Shown in pieces: positions 1-8,559 of a stretch of 64,000 bases of DNA (its first letter is position 1; the number at the start of each line of letters is the position of its first letter). The notes under the pieces are model-generated. The model was not told the origin of the DNA. It did no database searches and worked only from the letters and a program-made list of their open reading frames with translations. Both the position numbers and the translations under genes were made by a program. Origin of the DNA: an uncultured Marinobacterium sp. (GTDB taxonomy: Bacteria > Pseudomonadota > Gammaproteobacteria > Pseudomonadales > Balneatricaceae); NCBI GenBank assembly GCA_947501565.1, contig CANMWJ010000012.1, forward strand, positions 1 through 64,000. Reading direction: 5' to 3'.

Positions 1-52
1 GCGCCGATGGTAGTGTGGGGCTTCCCCATGTGAGAGTAGGTCATCGCCAAGC
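1..52 (+). rRNA. rrf: 5S ribosomal RNA, 3' end (partial)
   Basis: The first bases carry the conserved 3' part of bacterial 5S rRNA, including a CCCCATGTGAGAGTAGG block near positions 24-40 that matches the helix IV/V region and the closing strand of helix I. The gene begins before the window. A strong intrinsic terminator follows directly, as expected at the end of an rRNA operon. The exact 3' end is estimated. Confidence 0.9.
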
Positions 53-63
53 ACTTAATACGG

Positions 64-96
64 AAACCCCGGTCTCGTTGAGGCCGGGGTTTTTGC
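64..96 (+). terminator. rRNA operon intrinsic terminator
   Basis: A GC-rich inverted repeat (arms near 65-76 and 80-91, with AACCCCGG pairing to CCGGGGTT) is followed by a run of T. It lies just after the 5S rRNA and separates the rRNA operon from fabI. Confidence 0.9.
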
Positions 97-238
97 TTTT
101 CTGTACTAAATTTCCCTTCGATACATCGCATTATTTACTTAGAAGATATTGGTCTGGATGAACTTCACCGGGCTGTCATAATGGCGCGCTATTTTTGCGA
201 TGCAGCATAAGTTATTGAACGTAAATAAGGGCCAAATA

Positions 239-1012
239 ATGAGCGCGAAAATTTCTCTGGAAGGTCGTAAAGGGCTGGTAGTTGGTATCGCCAATGACCG
301 CAGTATCGCCTATGGCTGTGCCAAGGCCGTACGTGAGCTGGGTGCGGATCTGTGTGTTACCTATATGAATGAGAAATCTCTGCAGTATATGGGGCCACTG
401 GCAGATAACCTGGGGGCTGAGTTGATCCTGCCGCTGGATGTCACCTCTGAGGCGGAGATGGATCTTCTGTTTGGGCGTATCGAGGAGACCTGGGGTAAGT
501 TGGACTTCGTCATCCACTCTATCGCATGGTCCCCGCTGGACGAGCTACACGGCCGTCTGGTGGATAGCAGCGCAGAGGGTTTCTGCAAAGCGATCGATAT
601 CTCCTGCCACTCCTTCATCCGCATGGCAAACCGCGCAGAAAAGCTGATGAAAGATGGCGGTACGCTGGTGACAATGAGTTACCACGGTTCTGAGAAAGTT
701 GTAGAGCACTACAACATGATGGGACCTATTAAAGCTGCACTGGAAAGTTCGGTTCGCTACCTTGCGGCAGAGCTGGGTGAAAAGAACATTCGTGTTCATT
801 CCATCTCCCCCGGCCCGATGCCAACTCGCGCTGCATCCGGTATCGATCAGTTTGATGCATTGATGGATGATGCAATTGAACGCTCACCTCTGCACCAGTT
901 GGGTACCCCGGAAGACGTGGGTAATCTGGCGGCGTTTCTGGTAAGTGATATGGGCCAGCGTCTGACCGGCAATCTGGTCCACGTTGATGCGGGACACCAT
1001 ATTATGGCTTAA
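239..1012 (+). CDS. fabI: Enoyl-[acyl-carrier-protein] reductase (NADH), FabI type
   Basis: A 257-aa short-chain dehydrogenase-fold enzyme that catalyses the last reduction of each fatty-acid elongation cycle, trans-2-enoyl-ACP to acyl-ACP, in the cytoplasm. The N-terminal cofactor-binding segment (residues 11-25, with GLVVGIANDRSIAYG) is the FabI form of the Rossmann glycine motif. Tyr148, Tyr158 and Lys165 fit the FabI catalytic arrangement (Y-x6-K in HYNMMGPIK). The SPGPMPTRAASGI segment near 190-202 forms the substrate-binding loop and resembles the divergent FabI subtype common in alphaproteobacteria more than the E. coli sequence. The ATG at 239 is chosen over an upstream in-frame start at 200 because an AAGG-type ribosome binding site lies about 8 bases before it and family alignment begins there. 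It is probably monocistronic, flanked by terminators. Confidence 0.93.
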   Translation: MSAKISLEGRKGLVVGIANDRSIAYGCAKAVRELGADLCVTYMNEKSLQYMGPLADNLGAELILPLDVTSEAEMDLLFGRIEETWGKLDFVIHSIAWSPLDELHGRLVDSSAEGFCKAIDISCHSFIRMANRAEKLMKDGGTLVTMSYHGSEKVVEHYNMMGPIKAALESSVRYLAAELGEKNIRVHSISPGPMPTRAASGIDQFDALMDDAIERSPLHQLGTPEDVGNLAAFLVSDMGQRLTGNLVHVDAGHHIMA

Positions 1013-1034
1013 GCCTCTTAAGTCCATGCTAAAG

Positions 1035-1062
1035 AAGGCAGTGTTTTGGCACTGCCTTTTTT
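1035..1062 (+). terminator. fabI intrinsic terminator
   Basis: A perfect 9-bp stem (AAGGCAGTG with CACTGCCTT) with a 6-base loop, followed by a T run, 22 bases after the fabI stop codon. Confidence 0.92.
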
Positions 1063-1242
1063 GTTTCTGGCGTTTTCGGGTTCTGGACTACTACCGACGA
1101 GGACTACCAGCCCGGCTAGACCGTCATACTGTGTGTGCTATGAACGCTGATAGAACCCTACCAACCAGAGGGCAGCAGAAGAGGGGGACCGGTGATTCAG
1201 TCTTGGGAAGTGATTCACTAACATCTGTGGCGGTACAGAAAC

Positions 1243-1281
1243 TAAAAAGCCCCGCAGTTCTAAAAACTCGCGAGGCTTTAA
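1243..1281 (-). terminator. Second intrinsic terminator downstream of the tRNA-Phe remnant
   Basis: Read on the minus strand, a stem of AAGCC-x-CGC against GCG-x-GGCTT with an A/T-rich loop is followed by TTTTT. It repeats the layout of the terminator directly behind tRNA-Phe (1353-1384), so this tRNA-plus-terminator unit appears to have been duplicated. Confidence 0.7.
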
Positions 1282-1283
1282 AG

Positions 1284-1330
1284 TGGTGCCCAGAGGCTGA
1301 AGTCGATCCGGGCCGCGTAGGTCACCGACA
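1284..1330 (-). pseudogene. Degraded tRNA-Phe 3' fragment
   Basis: Seventeen bases at 1281-1297 are identical to 1390-1406, covering the CCA end, the 3' acceptor strand and the start of the T arm of the intact tRNA-Phe. Beyond this the similarity decays: a recognisable but damaged T-loop (GTCGAT) is present, with no D arm, anticodon arm or 5' acceptor strand. It sits between two terminators on the same strand. It is most simply a tandem duplication that has lost its 5' half; an old attachment-site scar is an alternative. The right limit is uncertain. Confidence 0.55.
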
Positions 1331-1352
1331 CCTGTGGCGGTAACCAATACAA

Positions 1353-1384
1353 ACAAAAAAGGCCTGCATCAAATGCAAGCCTTT
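1353..1384 (-). terminator. tRNA-Phe intrinsic terminator
   Basis: On the minus strand, immediately after tRNA-Phe, the arms GGC-x-TGCAT and ATGCA-x-GCC form a hairpin with a 3-base loop followed by a T run (A run at 1353-1360 on the plus strand). Confidence 0.85.
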
Positions 1385-1392
1385 AAAGTAAG

Positions 1393-1468
1393 TGGTGCCC
1401 AGAGGCGGAATCGAACCACCGACACGGGGATTTTCAATCCCCTGCTCTACCGACTGAGCTATCTGGGC
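1393..1468 (-). tRNA. tRNA-Phe (GAA)
   Basis: A 76-nt tRNA on the minus strand. The 7-bp acceptor stem pairs GCCCAGA with TCTGGGC, the discriminator is A, and the CCA end is encoded. The anticodon stem-loop contains GATTGAAAATC, giving anticodon GAA for phenylalanine. The T arm contains GGTTCGATTCC. An intrinsic terminator follows directly downstream on the same strand. Confidence 0.97.
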
Positions 1469-1651
1469 AACGTCAGTGGGTGCGTATTAAAAAGGTTTGC
1501 CCGCATTCTGTCAATGAAAAACTTCAATTAATTCATCACTTTTTTCCTGATGTGCAGAAAATTGGATTCTGAGGAGAAATTCAATATTTAACCGCTGGCG
1601 ACGAGGCGGTAATCTGAGCCCTATTGGGCTTAACTCGGCAGGGAGAGTGGC

Positions 1652-4600
1652 GTGTTCGATAGGAAAAGTAAGCGATTAGATGGCGAAACCAGGGTAAATC
1701 TCTGCTTTCGGCTTTTACTGTTATGTCTGCTTTGCTTGCCGGTAGCTTTAGCGCGCGCCAATTACGCTTATATGGTGGAAACTGAGAACAGTGCCAGGGC
1801 CCTGAACGTCGAGTATGGCTTGTTAGGCTTGGACGTTGCTATGCCGGTTGGTTGCTCGGAGCTGCTGCGTCGAGGTGAGGAGTATCCGCTGCTAAGGGTT
1901 GGTACGGAGGAGCTAACGGCGTGTGAGCGTAGTCTGCTTGCTGTGGCGAACGAGCCTGACGCTCCCTGGGTGCAAACGCGCACTGCGTGGCAATACTTCC
2001 TGCAATTGGCCTGGATACAGGGCCGCATCGCCGAAGCGCTGCAGCTACAAACCCAGAACGCCCGTAACCCCTATGAACTGCTGAATAACGCCTACGGTTG
2101 GAGTCAGCGCGGGCGTGAGGCGATGGCGGTACTGGATAAAAGCGAACAGGCGCTGGCTAGGATCGCCATCGATGCAATTCAGTTCTGGTTACAAGGGACC
2201 TATAACCGCTTTAACCCGCAGATTCCCGCGGTCGAACTCGACCTTGCCAAGCTTCGCGCTCTGCTACCTCCAGGTCTTGCAGAAAAGCGCGCAGGGCTGG
2301 ATGGAGAGAAGGCCAAAGCAGTGGACCAGGCGATCCGTGGCATGGAGTTGAATATCTGGTTACGTTTGCGAATTGCCAAATCCCAGACAGTTACCCAAGC
2401 AGCGATGAGCAGTAGCGATTTGCATGCCAAATGGAGTGCGTTGCTGCAGTTCTCAGCGGAATTGGCAGCGCTCCGGCAACAGAGAGAGATCGCGGCGTTT
2501 TATCTCATCAAAGCCCTCGATGACAGTTTCTTCGCGCTGGATAAACGAGCCAGGATTGAAACCGCAATCACAGCGCAGTGGGCGGAGCTGGCTGGTAATG
2601 CGGAGCTTCAACCCAATACTCCGCTCAGGCTGAGCATGCAGCTGCGTCTGATTCGCGCTCAAGCGGAATCTAACCTCCAGAATGCGGATAAGCTAGAAGA
2701 GGTCTTAACGCAGCTGAATGCATTCAACGCAGACGACGTACCGCAGTTTTATGTTTTCTCCGCGTTGCAGCTGCATGCGGCGATGCTGAACCAGCACGGC
2801 AATACCTATCAGGCGGAACGATACTTTAAACGGGCACAGCAGAGTGCGCTGACATTTCTACAGCAGCGTGGAACGCAACCAGGCGCGGAGCTGTTCTTCC
2901 CGCTTAACTTGCTGTTGGAGAGGGCGAGTAATCTCTATAAACACGGGAGTTACGCTGAGGCTCTGGCGATTATCGAACATTTTCCGGAGGATCAGCTGCG
3001 CGAAGATGACCTGTTGCTGTTCAGTGCTCTGCTGATTGGGAGTGACGAGGTTAAGCGCGCAAGCCAGATTCTGGAGGCTGCGTTGCAGCAGGGCGGGCAG
3101 CCGGAATATGAAGTGCACTATCGTCACAACCTAACGGTTGCCCTGTTTAAGCAGGGACGTTATGAGGCCACGTTGGAGCAGTTAGAGTTGCTGTCAACGC
3201 AGAAGGAAAGTGCCCATCTTCGCACTTACCAGTTGAGTAAGTCTCTTCTGCAGGCGCTGTCGAATCGGCGTCAGGAGGCTGAAGTGGGCCTCAAAGCTCT
3301 GCTGGCAGATCCGGATCGCGATCAGGCTTTGTTGCTGAGCAATCTTGAGACTCTTTACACCACGCCCAATGCCGAGCAGTTAACCCTCGCTCGGTTCTTC
3401 CCGGCGCTCAGCGCGCGCTTCTACCTGATGCGTTATGCCTACCATCAGGGGATGGTGTTGAGTTCTAAGACGATGGCCGTACGTCAGGCCAGGGCGCGTC
3501 TGGCAATCTACAGTAATCCAGATAATAAAAAGTATGGATGGGTGCACGCGCCCTCTCTGGCACTAGCTAAGGCGCAGGATATTGCCGTTACCAGCGTCGC
3601 GGGTGGGGCGGTTTGGTTATGGCAGCCGTCCAGTGGGCGAGCAGTGCGCAAGTTGCAACTGGTGAACGGCGAGGTGCTGAAGCTGCAGCTGGCCGACGAT
3701 GGGGCGCATCTGATGGCGCTGGTTAAAAGGCGAAACCATTACAAGCATTTTCTGCAGCTTTGGGACCTGAAGCATGACCGCCTGATCGGCACACTGGGTG
3801 AAGAGAGTGGTGAGATCTCCGATTTTGATTGGACTGAGCGTGAACAACGGTTGCTGGTCTTACAGCAGGGAGATGTTGAACTCTACGACAGCGTAAGCTT
3901 CGAGAAGCTGCGTAGTTTCAGTCACCAAAGTGAGATCAACGGGATGCCGATCACCGATCGCCCTCTGTTAGGTAAGCTGACTAACCAAGCTGGCGCGCTC
4001 TTGGTGGCCTACGGCAAGGCGCTGGTGCGTTGGCAGGCCGAAACCGGTACGAAACAAGTGGTTGCGCTGCCCCGTAAGCCAAAACAGCTGCAGCTCACCG
4101 AAGGTCACGACTTCCTGCGCGTGTTGCTGCGCAAAGTGCAGTGGGATGATCCGCCAAGCTACGCCTACTTTAACAGCAACACGCTGGCGGAACTTCAGGA
4201 ACCGACCACGCTTGCGAACGCCTTTCCCGCATCGAATGAAGTGGTGGCGGACGCTTATCGGATACGACAGGACAAAAATACCTATGTGGTCACCGAGCGC
4301 GACGGTGACACAGTGCTCAGCGAGCTGCGCGCTTATAACCGCCAGGTAGAGCAGGTGCTGATACGTGATGAAGCGCAGCAGATGTTGTTGCGCACACCAG
4401 AGGAGATACAGCTCTGGTCACTGGAGACCGGACGTCAGCTGGCCCTTGGAGAGCGGCTGAAAGGCGAATACGCACAGATGGCGATGCTGGATAAATCCAA
4501 CGTGCTGCTGATTCCCGGTTACGGCGATCAGCTGACACGCCTGGACCTGAATACCCTGACACTGGAGACGCTTAAGCTGGACGATGACCAGAAACCAGAG

Positions 4601-6736
4601 CAGATCCTGCCAAGTGGCGAGCACTGGTGGTTGCTCTCGGACAACGGGTATATGGGTGACCGGGCACGCTTCACACTGGCCCAACTGCGCTGGCAGGCAG
4701 GCCAGCTTCAGCATAAGCCAGTGATCAACAACATGGCCTATGAAAAGCTCAGGTTACTCAGCGCTGTTGCAAGTGATGCAGGTGAACGCCTGTGGTTCTA
4801 TGCAGAAAACAACGATCAGAAACAGCTGTTGCGCATCGACCCTAACGCGGACGATCCTGTCGAGCAGCGTGTGATCCTGAAGCTGGACTACAGCAATGCC
4901 TTATACGCCGACGAGATTGTGCGGGTCGAACCGTCCGCTGAAAGACTCGCGTTGCTTACCGAGCGGGGATGGTGGCAAGTGGATCTTGCGACAGGTGAGG
5001 TGCAGCTGACGCCCGAACTGTTTGGCGATGTGATCGCACAATTGGAGGTGCCGGACAGCCGTTCGCAACTTCGATTCGTGCGGGCTGCCGCGCGTACCTT
5101 TGTGACCGATCCCGAGAAACCGGACCAGAAACCGCAGGTACTGAATGAAGCGATCACCGATGTGAATTACAGCCCGGATGGGCGCTATCTATTGGCGATG
5201 ACGGCGGATCATCAACTGCTCTTTCTGGATCCCGAGACGCGACAGCCCCTGGTTCGTCTGATGGTGATGGAGCAGGGTAACTGGCTGGTGACCGATATCG
5301 ACGGCCGCTACGACAGCAATCAGCCTGGCAATATCCCCGGTGCATCATGGCTGATGCCGGGGGCCCCCCTGCAACCGCAGCCGCTGGAGATCTTTATGCG
5401 TCAGTTCTACGAGCCGGGTTTGCTGGTGCGTGTTTTACGCGGCGAGCGGTTTGCGCCGGTTGTCGATCTGCATCGCATCGACACGCGCCAGCCGTTGCTG
5501 GCGTTTGGAGCGATCGATAAACAGAAAGACGGTTTGCTCAGCGTGACTCTGGATCTGCAGGCGGGCGAGGAGGGGATTGCATCGGTGCAGCTGTTCCGTA
5601 ACGATCAGCTTGTAGGGCGTCTGACCGACGTAGATAAGCTCGGGCAGCAGGCCTTGCGCTTCAGCGATATCCAGTTACCGACGCACACCGACGTGAATGG
5701 AGAAACAGTGCCTGAGATAGAGTTCAGTGCCTACGCCTTCAACCGGGAGGGGGTGCGCAGCGCAGTGGTTCGGCAGCTTCATACACCGACGCAACAGTCT
5801 CCCCGCATGCGTCGTGCCTATATCATCACGGTGGGGGTAAATCGCTATAGCAACCCGGCCTGGGATCTGACCTATGCGGCCAATGATGCTCGCGAGATGC
5901 AAGCGCGTATGCAGGCGGCCTCACTGGCCGCGTCCGGCTATCAACTGGTACCGATTCAGCTTCTGGCTGATGAGCACGGCAACAACGCTGATAAGGCCTC
6001 TTTGCACCGGGTCTTTAAGCGTCTGGCGGGAGAGGACCTGCCGATTCCAGAGGTGGATAATTGGCAACAGATCAGCCGTGCAACCCCCGATGACCTGGTA
6101 CTGTTCAGCTTTTCAGGACACGGTTTATTGGATGGCGGCGAGTTCTATTTCTTTACCAGTGATATCGGCGCAGGCAATAGCCGTGAGGTGACGCCAGCCT
6201 TGCTGCAAAGTGCGCTCTCCGGCAACGAGCTGATGGCGGCGCTGGAAGCGGTAGACGCCGGATGGATGGTGATGATTGTTGATGCCTGCCAGTCGGCGGG
6301 GGCCCTGGCGACCGGTGGTTTTAAACCCGGTCCTATGGGCAGCCGGGGACTCGGACAGCTGGCCTGGGACAAGAAGATGTTCTACCTCAGTGCCAGCCAG
6401 GCGGAGCAATTTGCGCTGGAGAGCGACCGCCTTAATCACGGTTATCTGACCTACAGTCTGGCCAAGGAGGGACTGGCCTCGGGGCAGGCGGATCATTTTC
6501 CGAAAGACCGGCAGGTTTCGCTACGTGAGTGGTTGGGTTACGGCGTGAAACGCGTACCGCAACTGGTAAGCGAGTTGCGCGATGGGCGCTTCAACAGTCT
6601 GCTGGCGGGCACTCGCGGGTTGAGTAGCGTGGCTCCGGGCCAACCCAAGGCGGCTGCCGTCGCACGTCTGCAGCAGCCGGTGTTATTCGATTTTGCCGGG
6701 GATCGTGACCTGCCCCTGCAACAGCTGGCGCAATGA
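1652..6736 (+). CDS. Exported TPR/beta-propeller caspase-family (C14) protein, 1694 aa
   Basis: A very large exported protein ending in a caspase-like peptidase domain. A hydrophobic signal segment near residues 17-36 (LCFRLLLLCLLCLPVALARA) follows a basic N-region, so it is probably periplasmic. Residues about 100-600 are Ala/Leu/Gln-rich helical repeats of TPR type. Residues about 620-1230 look like WD40-type propeller blades (for example FLQLWDLKHDRLIGTL and NYSPDGRYLLAM). A beta-rich linker leads to the caspase domain (about 1385-1620), with the His in FSFSGHG (residue 1490) and the Cys in IVDACQSAGA (residue 1546), so the catalytic dyad is intact. The GTG start follows a GGGAGAG site. 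Two small hairpins lie in the 5' leader (1591-1630). A sigma-like gene follows within 50 bases, implying an operon. Substrate and trigger are unknown. Confidence 0.85.
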   Translation: MFDRKSKRLDGETRVNLCFRLLLLCLLCLPVALARANYAYMVETENSARALNVEYGLLGLDVAMPVGCSELLRRGEEYPLLRVGTEELTACERSLLAVANEPDAPWVQTRTAWQYFLQLAWIQGRIAEALQLQTQNARNPYELLNNAYGWSQRGREAMAVLDKSEQALARIAIDAIQFWLQGTYNRFNPQIPAVELDLAKLRALLPPGLAEKRAGLDGEKAKAVDQAIRGMELNIWLRLRIAKSQTVTQAAMSSSDLHAKWSALLQFSAELAALRQQREIAAFYLIKALDDSFFALDKRARIETAITAQWAELAGNAELQPNTPLRLSMQLRLIRAQAESNLQNADKLEEVLTQLNAFNADDVPQFYVFSALQLHAAMLNQHGNTYQAERYFKRAQQSALTFLQQRGTQPGAELFFPLNLLLERASNLYKHGSYAEALAIIEHFPEDQLREDDLLLFSALLIGSDEVKRASQILEAALQQGGQPEYEVHYRHNLTVALFKQGRYEATLEQLELLSTQKESAHLRTYQLSKSLLQALSNRRQEAEVGLKALLADPDRDQALLLSNLETLYTTPNAEQLTLARFFPALSARFYLMRYAYHQGMVLSSKTMAVRQARARLAIYSNPDNKKYGWVHAPSLALAKAQDIAVTSVAGGAVWLWQPSSGRAVRKLQLVNGEVLKLQLADDGAHLMALVKRRNHYKHFLQLWDLKHDRLIGTLGEESGEISDFDWTEREQRLLVLQQGDVELYDSVSFEKLRSFSHQSEINGMPITDRPLLGKLTNQAGALLVAYGKALVRWQAETGTKQVVALPRKPKQLQLTEGHDFLRVLLRKVQWDDPPSYAYFNSNTLAELQEPTTLANAFPASNEVVADAYRIRQDKNTYVVTERDGDTVLSELRAYNRQVEQVLIRDEAQQMLLRTPEEIQLWSLETGRQLALGERLKGEYAQMAMLDKSNVLLIPGYGDQLTRLDLNTLTLETLKLDDDQKPEQILPSGEHWWLLSDNGYMGDRARFTLAQLRWQAGQLQHKPVINNMAYEKLRLLSAVASDAGERLWFYAENNDQKQLLRIDPNADDPVEQRVILKLDYSNALYADEIVRVEPSAERLALLTERGWWQVDLATGEVQLTPELFGDVIAQLEVPDSRSQLRFVRAAARTFVTDPEKPDQKPQVLNEAITDVNYSPDGRYLLAMTADHQLLFLDPETRQPLVRLMVMEQGNWLVTDIDGRYDSNQPGNIPGASWLMPGAPLQPQPLEIFMRQFYEPGLLVRVLRGERFAPVVDLHRIDTRQPLLAFGAIDKQKDGLLSVTLDLQAGEEGIASVQLFRNDQLVGRLTDVDKLGQQALRFSDIQLPTHTDVNGETVPEIEFSAYAFNREGVRSAVVRQLHTPTQQSPRMRRAYIITVGVNRYSNPAWDLTYAANDAREMQARMQAASLAASGYQLVPIQLLADEHGNNADKASLHRVFKRLAGEDLPIPEVDNWQQISRATPDDLVLFSFSGHGLLDGGEFYFFTSDIGAGNSREVTPALLQSALSGNELMAALEAVDAGWMVMIVDACQSAGALATGGFKPGPMGSRGLGQLAWDKKMFYLSASQAEQFALESDRLNHGYLTYSLAKEGLASGQADHFPKDRQVSLREWLGYGVKRVPQLVSELRDGRFNSLLAGTRGLSSVAPGQPKAAAVARLQQPVLFDFAGDRDLPLQQLAQ

Positions 6737-6784
6737 GGCGTTCCATGATTGAATTTGTGGCCATCCCCCGGAACCGAGTGCGGT

Positions 6785-7624
6785 ATGACGGCTAATACTC
6801 CCCATCCAGAGATCAACTGGCCTGAGCTGGTGTTCAGCGAAACGGTGCAGACGCGTATTCGTGCGCTCAGCGAACAGCGTTTCGGCAAAACCAGCGATGC
6901 TGAGGTGGCCGGGGGTTACGTGCTGGAACATCTCGCAGCCGGAGATTGGCAGATCTGCCGCAAGTTCAGGGGCAAATCCAAGCCTGAGACCTACCTTTAT
7001 ACCCTCAGTGTTAACCTGATCGAGGAGTACGCACGGAAACGATACGGCCGTGTGCGTCCGCCGCAGTGGCTGAAGCAATTGGGAGAGCTTTGGGTCACTT
7101 TGTGGAAGCTACTCTGCCTGGAACGTCAGCCGATCCCGGTGGTGATCGAACGGTTGTCGGGCCGCGGTGAGACGCTACGCGCAGCGGACGAGCTGCTCTC
7201 GATCACACAAACAATCAAGGCGAAGCTGCCCTGGTGTGGGCAACACACCGGCGAGGTGGCCATGCCGGAGGATCTGGATAGCCTGCACGACGAGACAGGC
7301 TGCGACGATACTCCCTCTGAGGCGCACGAGCGTTTTCTGCTGTTGCTGCATCAGGTGGTGCTGCGCAACGATCCTGAGGATGATTCGTCCGTACCTGCCG
7401 ATACTGCGATGGCTACATTACTGTGGGAGCAGCTGCAGCTGCAGCTCAGCGCTGAGCAGCGCCTGATTCTGAAAATGGCCTATCAGGATGGTCTCAAGTT
7501 CAGTGCCATTGCGCGCCACCTGGATATGCCCACTCATCAGCCCGCGCGGATTGCCAAAAAAACGCTGGCGCAGATTCGGGGTTTGCTCGAACAGATGGGA
7601 TTTCTGCCGGAGGATTTCGCGTGA
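6785..7624 (+). CDS. ECF-like RNA polymerase sigma factor, divergent
   Basis: A 279-aa protein with features of a two-domain sigma factor. Residues about 35-90 resemble sigma region 2, including the FRGKSKPETYLYTLSVNLIE stretch where ECF factors carry the F-x-G-x-S...TWL...N...D..R signature. Residues about 225-272 form a region 4 helix-turn-helix (LSAEQRLILKMAYQDGLKFS and what follows). Between them is an unusually long acidic insert (about 95-215), making it longer than ordinary ECF factors of about 200 aa. The ATG at 6785 is preferred to a TTG at 6749, but neither has a strong ribosome site. It lies between the caspase gene and a membrane protein resembling an anti-sigma factor. Inference: it controls transcription in response to the neighbouring exported proteins. 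A divergent DNA-binding regulator that is not a true sigma factor is possible. Confidence 0.7.
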   Translation: MTANTPHPEINWPELVFSETVQTRIRALSEQRFGKTSDAEVAGGYVLEHLAAGDWQICRKFRGKSKPETYLYTLSVNLIEEYARKRYGRVRPPQWLKQLGELWVTLWKLLCLERQPIPVVIERLSGRGETLRAADELLSITQTIKAKLPWCGQHTGEVAMPEDLDSLHDETGCDDTPSEAHERFLLLLHQVVLRNDPEDDSSVPADTAMATLLWEQLQLQLSAEQRLILKMAYQDGLKFSAIARHLDMPTHQPARIAKKTLAQIRGLLEQMGFLPEDFA

Positions 7625-7688
7625 TTTATCGATTTAAACGGTCGAATTCGACGACAGGTCCATCCCATAGGGTATGGGAGAGAAAACG

Positions 7689-8510
7689 ATGAGTACGGGT
7701 AACAGGGACGCACAACAAGACGCATGGCTGGCGCGCATAACATTGGAGTTCAGCGAAGCGGAGAGTCCAGTGGGTGCCGCATCCGATTTGGAGGATCTGG
7801 CGGCCCTGTTGGATAACCGACTCGACGCCACCCGCCGCGCACAGGTGATCAGCCATCTGGCCCAGGATCCGGAACTCTACGCGCAGTGGCAACAGCTGCT
7901 GACTTACCACCACCTGCTACCTCAGTCGGAAATTGCCGAGGCTCCAGGGATCACTGTCTGGTCGCAGCTACATGCCCGCCTTGGCCGCTGGCTGACACCT
8001 GTCAGCGGTAGTGTCTTAGCCAGCGCACTGCTGGTGGGCACCTTGGTATTCTGGCCGCAACAGCAAACGCTGACGGTGGATGATCTCTACGCCAGTCATC
8101 AATCCCAACTGATCAGTTTCCTCGATCAACGCCCCATCCTGAAAATACGTGCGCTGCCGAAGGTGATGAACGATCATCAGGTGCAGATTCTGGCAGGGAT
8201 TGAGCAAGGACAGCGGAGCGTGGGTAAAACCGGCAGTATTGCGGGGATCGCTGCTGCTCAGTTAGACGCTGCCAGTGAGCAATATCAGCAGCGTTATGGT
8301 GAAACCCGTACTGAACGTTTCCAGTTGGGACGCTGGCTGCTGATCAGCCAGGCGCTCTGTGGTCAGGACGCTGGGGCTACGGAGGTGATGCGCAGTGGTG
8401 TGCCTAAGGTCGAGGGTAGCGATCTTTTACAGGGACCGGTTGCAGATAGATGTACGCAGGTGGAAAGTTATCTGCGGCGTTTATCCAACACCTTATCGGA
8501 GCAGAAATAA
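7689..8510 (+). CDS. Membrane anti-sigma-factor-like protein
   Basis: A 273-aa protein with one transmembrane segment. The cytoplasmic part (residues about 33-75, with LEDLAALLDNRLDATRRAQV and an HLAQDPELYAQW helix) resembles the N-terminal domain of membrane anti-sigma factors but lacks the zinc-binding H-x3-C-x2-C motif. The transmembrane helix is near residues 103-122. The remaining 150 residues would lie in the periplasm; they contain two cysteines, at CGQD and RCTQ. The ATG at 7689 is chosen because GGGAG lies 8 bases before it; an upstream in-frame ATG at 7674 would overlap that site. The gene follows the sigma-like gene by 64 bases and ends at a terminator. The pairing suggests the sigma factor is held at the membrane; the trigger is unknown. 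Confidence 0.65.
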   Translation: MSTGNRDAQQDAWLARITLEFSEAESPVGAASDLEDLAALLDNRLDATRRAQVISHLAQDPELYAQWQQLLTYHHLLPQSEIAEAPGITVWSQLHARLGRWLTPVSGSVLASALLVGTLVFWPQQQTLTVDDLYASHQSQLISFLDQRPILKIRALPKVMNDHQVQILAGIEQGQRSVGKTGSIAGIAAAQLDAASEQYQQRYGETRTERFQLGRWLLISQALCGQDAGATEVMRSGVPKVEGSDLLQGPVADRCTQVESYLRRLSNTLSEQK

Positions 8511-8536
8511 AAAACGCAGCCGAGGCTGCGTTTTTT
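8510..8536. terminator. Bidirectional terminator between converging protease operons
   Basis: The symmetrical sequence AAAAACGCAGC, a 4-base loop and GCTGCGTTTTTT can terminate transcription from both sides. It separates the plus-strand caspase/sigma/anti-sigma genes from the minus-strand CHAT/caspase/Cys-peptide genes. Confidence 0.92.
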
Positions 8537-8559
8537 CTTATGCGGATTAAGCGCTTAAC

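Noticed and set aside
1591..1630. Two small hairpins in the leader of the 1694-aa caspase, considered as a riboswitch or attenuator
   Set aside because: The stems are short (5 bp) and match no riboswitch class; recorded only in the gene entry.
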